Part shown: positions 61,158 to 64,000 of the stretch, one piece after another | Layout: each line of letters begins with the position of its first letter | Numbering within the stretch: the first letter of the stretch is position 1 | Source: Streptomyces sp. S4.7 | GTDB lineage: Bacteria > Actinomycetota > Actinomycetes > Streptomycetales > Streptomycetaceae | Length of the DNA: 64,000 bases | Assembly: GCF_010384365.1 (NCBI RefSeq) | Contig: NZ_CP048397.1 | Coordinates: 3,100,001 to 3,164,000, forward strand | Direction: 5' to 3' | The notes under the pieces: model-generated | Seen by the model: the letters and a program-made list of their open reading frames with translations, nothing else | Database searches by the model: none | Told to the model about the DNA's origin: nothing | Translations under genes and position numbers: made by a program

Positions 61158-62729
61158 ATGAACAGTCTCGACTGGACCGTGCTCATCGGATACTTCGGTG
61201 TGATGGTCGCGATCGGCGTCTGGTCCCACAAGCGCGTGGGCGACGTCCACGACTACTTCACGGCCGGCGGCAAGATGCCGTGGTGGCTGTCGGGCATCTC
61301 GCACCACATGTCCGGCTACAGCGCGGTGATGTTCACCGGCTACGCGGCCATCGCGTACACCTACGGCGTCACGTCGTACGTCACCTGGTCGTTCCCCATC
61401 GCCATCGGTATCGCGATCGGGGCCAAGCTCTTCGCGCCCCGGCTCAACCGGGTGCGTTCGCGGCTGCGGGTGTCGTCGCCGCTGGAGTATCTGAAGAACC
61501 GCTACAACCTGCCCACCCAGCAGGCGCTCGCGTGGTCGGGCGTGCTGCTGAAGATCGTGGACGTCGGTGCCAAGTGGGCCGCCATCGCCACCCTGTTGTC
61601 GGTCTTCACCGGTGTCTCGCTCAACATGGGCATCCTGATCACGGGCGCGGTCACCGCGGTCTACTGCACCGTCGGCGGGCTGTGGGCGGACGCCCTGACC
61701 GAACTGGGCCAGTTCATCATCCAGTTCGTCGCGGGCATCGCGATGCTCGTCGCCGTCATGGCGGAGCTGGGCGGCTTCAGCAGTCTGTGGAACGTCTGGG
61801 ACGAGCCCGAACTCCAGGGCCACACCGAGCCGTTGGCCGGGCCGTACATGATGGTCTTCCTCATCGCGTATCTGTTCATCAAGACCTTCGAGTACAACGG
61901 CGGCATGTGGAACCAGGCCCAGCGCTACATGGCCACCGACTCCGCGAAGTCCGCGACGCGGTCCGGGGTCCTGTCCGCCGTGCTGTGGCTGATCTGGCCG
62001 CTGGTGCTGTTCTTCCCGATGTGGGTGGCGCCGGTCCTCATCGACACGGACGTACCGGCCGACAGCTACGCGCTGATGGCCGAACAGCTCCTGCCGCACG
62101 GTCTGCTGGGTCTGGTCATCGTCGGCTTCTTCTCGCACACGATGGCCATGTGCTCGTCGGACGCGAACGCCATCGCGGCGGTCGTGACCCGCGACATCAT
62201 GCCCGCGGTGTCGCGCCGCGCACGGGAGTGGGACACGCGGGTCGGGCTGCTGGCCGCCCGCTGGACGACGCTGCTGTTCCTCGGTCTGTCGATGGCCATC
62301 GCGACGCAGGTCAACTCGCCCTTCTTCGGCGACATCATCACGGTCGTCATCAAGTGGGTGGCCGGGCTCATGGGGCCGATCGCGATCCCGCTGATGCTGG
62401 GTCTGCTGCCCTGGTTCCGCAAGAGCGGTCCCACGGCGGCGCTGATCAGCTGGGCCGTCGGACTGGTCACGTTCTGGCTGGTCAACTACCCGATCAGCTG
62501 GAACGTGGACGGTGGGGTGCCGCTCCAGTACCAGGTGTCGATCCCGCTCGCGGTCTCGCTGGTGCTCTACGTGGTGATCGGCTTCGTCAAGCCGGAGGAC
62601 ACGCCGGAGCGTGACGCGGTGCTGGAGAAGATCAACGACGACGACGGGTCGGACGGGTGCGCCGCGGTGCCGGGGCCGGCGGGGCCGGGGGATGCGAAGC
62701 AGCTCGGCCGCGAGGGCGCTTCCGGCTGA
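61158..62729 (+). CDS. Sodium:solute symporter
   Basis: The ATG at 61158 has GGAGGGG seven bases upstream; the frame before it is not protein-like. The 523-residue protein has about 13 helices of the SSS (LeuT-fold) family. Key segments are DYFTAGGKMPWWLSGISHHMSGYSAVMFTGYAAIAY (sodium-binding TM1 region), EYLKNRYN, TVGGLWADALTELGQFIIQF, the family signature, and FFSHTMAMCSSDANAIAAVVTRDI containing the second sodium-site Ser residues. It couples sodium entry to uptake of a solute; the sequence is closest in style to sugar or organic acid symporters but the substrate is undetermined. It is monocistronic. Confidence 0.9.
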   Translation: MNSLDWTVLIGYFGVMVAIGVWSHKRVGDVHDYFTAGGKMPWWLSGISHHMSGYSAVMFTGYAAIAYTYGVTSYVTWSFPIAIGIAIGAKLFAPRLNRVRSRLRVSSPLEYLKNRYNLPTQQALAWSGVLLKIVDVGAKWAAIATLLSVFTGVSLNMGILITGAVTAVYCTVGGLWADALTELGQFIIQFVAGIAMLVAVMAELGGFSSLWNVWDEPELQGHTEPLAGPYMMVFLIAYLFIKTFEYNGGMWNQAQRYMATDSAKSATRSGVLSAVLWLIWPLVLFFPMWVAPVLIDTDVPADSYALMAEQLLPHGLLGLVIVGFFSHTMAMCSSDANAIAAVVTRDIMPAVSRRAREWDTRVGLLAARWTTLLFLGLSMAIATQVNSPFFGDIITVVIKWVAGLMGPIAIPLMLGLLPWFRKSGPTAALISWAVGLVTFWLVNYPISWNVDGGVPLQYQVSIPLAVSLVLYVVIGFVKPEDTPERDAVLEKINDDDGSDGCAAVPGPAGPGDAKQLGREGASG

Positions 62730-62796
62730 CGCCCCGCCCGCCGCACCGGCGCCGGGCCCGAACTCGCCGACCGGGCCCGCCCGGTGGGCGGTTCTG

Positions 62797-63052
62797 TCCT
62801 CAAACGCCGGACGGGCTGGATGTACGCCCGGCCGACAACCGATTGCGTCCTCAAACGCCGGACGGGCTGCAAGTGAGCCCGCCCGGTGGGCGGTTGCGTC
62901 CTCAAACGCCGGACGGGCTGGACGTGGCCGGACAGACTGCAAGTACGCCCACCCGCCGGCCGGTTCTGTCCTCAAACGCCGGACGGGCTGGACGTGGCCG
63001 GACGGGGTGGGAGCGTGCCGGGCGCGTTCTCAGCCCGTCCGGCGATTGAGGA
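62797..63052. repeat. Cluster of dispersed Streptomyces repeats: four direct copies and one inverted
   Basis: TCCTCAAACGCCGGACGGGC plus TG occurs at 62797, 62848, 62899 and 62969, and an inverted copy with one change (CAGCCCGTCCGGCGATTGAG plus GA) at 63031-63052. The first three are exactly 51 bases apart, the fourth 70. Intervening text also repeats (GCCCGGTGGGCGGTT). The last direct copy can pair with the inverted one to form a strong hairpin between the convergent symporter and ADP-ribosylglycohydrolase genes. The same motif is widespread in Streptomyces intergenic regions. Confidence 0.93.
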
Positions 63053-63153
63053 CGGACGTCCGGCAGCGCGAGCCGGGGGCGACTCGCGCTGTGTGACAGC
63101 GGTGCCCGACTCGTCGTGGCCAGGCCGTGTCGACGAGGGCCGCCCCGAGGCGC

Positions 63154-64000
63154 TCAGCCCCGGGGATACCTCGTCAGCCAGCCCGAGGACGTGATCGACG
63201 GGCCGTGGAGGGCCGGGCCCTGGGTCATCTCCATCGCGAAGTCGTCCGCGATCTCCAGCAGCGTCGCCCGGCCCTCCAGCTCCGCCAGCCACGCGGGCGG
63301 CAGGGCCGTCTCCCCGTGCATCGCGCCCAGCAGCGCCCCGCAGAGCGCTCCCGTCGCCGAGGACGGCCCGTCGTGGTTGACCGCCAGCCGCAGGCCGTGG
63401 CGTACGTCCTCGCCCACCAGCGCGCAGTACACGGCCACCGCGAGCGAGTCCTCCGCCGCCCCGCCCTCCGCGAGCACCGAGACCCGGCCCGGGGTCGGGA
63501 TCCCCTGCCGTACGGCTCCGAGCGCCTGCCCCAGCGCGTCGGTGACCGGCTGGTGGCCGGGGTGCTGGGTCAGCAGCGCGAGCGACCGCTGCACCGCCGC
63601 GTCGACGCTGTCGCCCCGCGCGACGCCGTGCACGATCACGGCGAAGGCACCGGCCGACAGGTACGCCGTGGGATGGCCGTGCGTCTGCGCCGCGCACTCC
63701 ACCGCGAGCTGGCAGACCAACTGCGGCTCCCACCCCACGAGCAGCCCGAACGGCGCCGAGCGCACGACCGCGCCCGCGTCGCGCGCGGTGGGGTTCTTGG
63801 GCTTGTCCAGCGTGCCCATCAGCTCGTCGCCCAGCCCGGTGAGACAGGACACGGACGGGTCGCGGCGCGCGTACAGCCACTCCTCCTGGGCGAGCCAGCC
63901 GTTGTCCTTGCGGCGTTCGTCGGGTCCCCAGTCGCTCTGGGTGGCGGCCCACCGCAGATAGGCGCGGTGCACATCGGTCGGCGGATGCCAGGCGCCGGTG
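63154..64000 (-). CDS. ADP-ribosylglycohydrolase-family protein, partial
   Basis: The gene enters from the right edge and stops at 63154, leaving 282 codons of its C-terminal part. It resembles the all-helical ADP-ribosylglycohydrolase family: HRAYLRWAATQ, GDELMGTL, then LAVECAAQTHGHPTAYLSAGAFAVIVHGV (conserved H-G-HP motif) and ALVGEDVRHGLRLAVNHDGPSSATGALCGALLGAMHG. In active hydrolases the last region reads H-x-G-D-S-D-S/T-T-G with two metal-binding Asp residues; here the corresponding text is HDGPSSATG, so part of the dinuclear metal site appears altered. These enzymes remove ADP-ribose from proteins or small molecules. Confidence 0.85.
   Translation of the reverse strand, partial: TGAWHPPTDVHRAYLRWAATQSDWGPDERRKDNGWLAQEEWLYARRDPSVSCLTGLGDELMGTLDKPKNPTARDAGAVVRSAPFGLLVGWEPQLVCQLAVECAAQTHGHPTAYLSAGAFAVIVHGVARGDSVDAAVQRSLALLTQHPGHQPVTDALGQALGAVRQGIPTPGRVSVLAEGGAAEDSLAVAVYCALVGEDVRHGLRLAVNHDGPSSATGALCGALLGAMHGETALPPAWLAELEGRATLLEIADDFAMEMTQGPALHGPSITSSGWLTRYPRG

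Noticed and set aside
62797..62990. Direct repeats resembling a short CRISPR array
   Set aside because: The spacers are themselves repetitive, an inverted copy is present, there are no cas genes, and the motif is a known type of dispersed Streptomyces repeat.

Overview
The window is about 70% GC, uses GTG and TTG starts freely, and carries several families typical of Streptomyces: a SARP regulator, a conservon, an XRE/DUF397 pair, a large-membrane-protein/DacA pair and the dispersed 'CCTCAAACGCCGGACGGGCTG' repeat. It is best read as a piece of a Streptomyces (or very close relative) chromosome. All identifications come from reading the translated sequence; no database search was run.

Layout. 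1-6.5 kb: a partial FAD-dependent oxidoreductase, an MMPL exporter and a convergent AfsR-like SARP regulator, which looks like the edge of a natural-product cluster, followed by a small DoxX-like membrane protein. 6.85-9.59 kb: an IS701-family element with CTAG target duplications, itself split by a complete IS3-family element. 9.8-15.0 kb: a compact accessory cassette made of a membrane-tethered STAND/TPR protein, a 63-residue peptide, an FxsB-like radical SAM/SPASM maturase, a GNAT acetyltransferase and a Cys-rich small protein. I read this as a probable RiPP locus of the cyclophane type, with a precursor that lacks the usual FxSxx C-terminus. 15-18.7 kb: non-coding debris, a second IS3-family element, a truncated unknown gene and a tRNA-Arg(CCT), a plausible integration site. 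18.8-25.7 kb: an orphan XRE regulator, a ferric-reductase-like membrane protein, a run of three decayed genes (DJ-1/PfpI, TauE/SafE, CBS domain), a phosphoribosyltransferase-hydrolase fusion and an HTH regulator divergent from an MFS exporter.

27.5-38.8 kb: an HTH-containing protein upstream of a five-gene conservon (histidine-kinase-like CvnA, roadblock CvnB, DUF742 CvnC, GTPase CvnD, GAF protein), then an acyl-CoA dehydrogenase-like gene without a visible catalytic Glu, a gene broken by an in-frame TGA, a GAF-SpoIIE phosphatase and a membrane protein. 39.2-48.0 kb: a VOC protein, then a poly-gamma-glutamate-type locus: a secreted hydrolase-like gene divergent from CapA by only 20 bp, a double-HAMP receptor without an output domain, PgsB with a long disordered tail, PgsC, and an NlpC/P60-type enzyme. 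48.3-52.9 kb: two sugar ABC permeases next to four gene fragments (FAD oxidoreductase, LacI, solute-binding protein, GH16) fused at three junctions, apparently a collapsed carbohydrate-uptake locus. 53.1-64 kb: core-like genes: a GT-C-like membrane protein, a D,D-carboxypeptidase with a very long repeat-bearing cytoplasmic N-terminus, a GPP34 protein, an XRE/DUF397 pair, a sodium:solute symporter, a block of dispersed repeats and a partial ADP-ribosylglycohydrolase.
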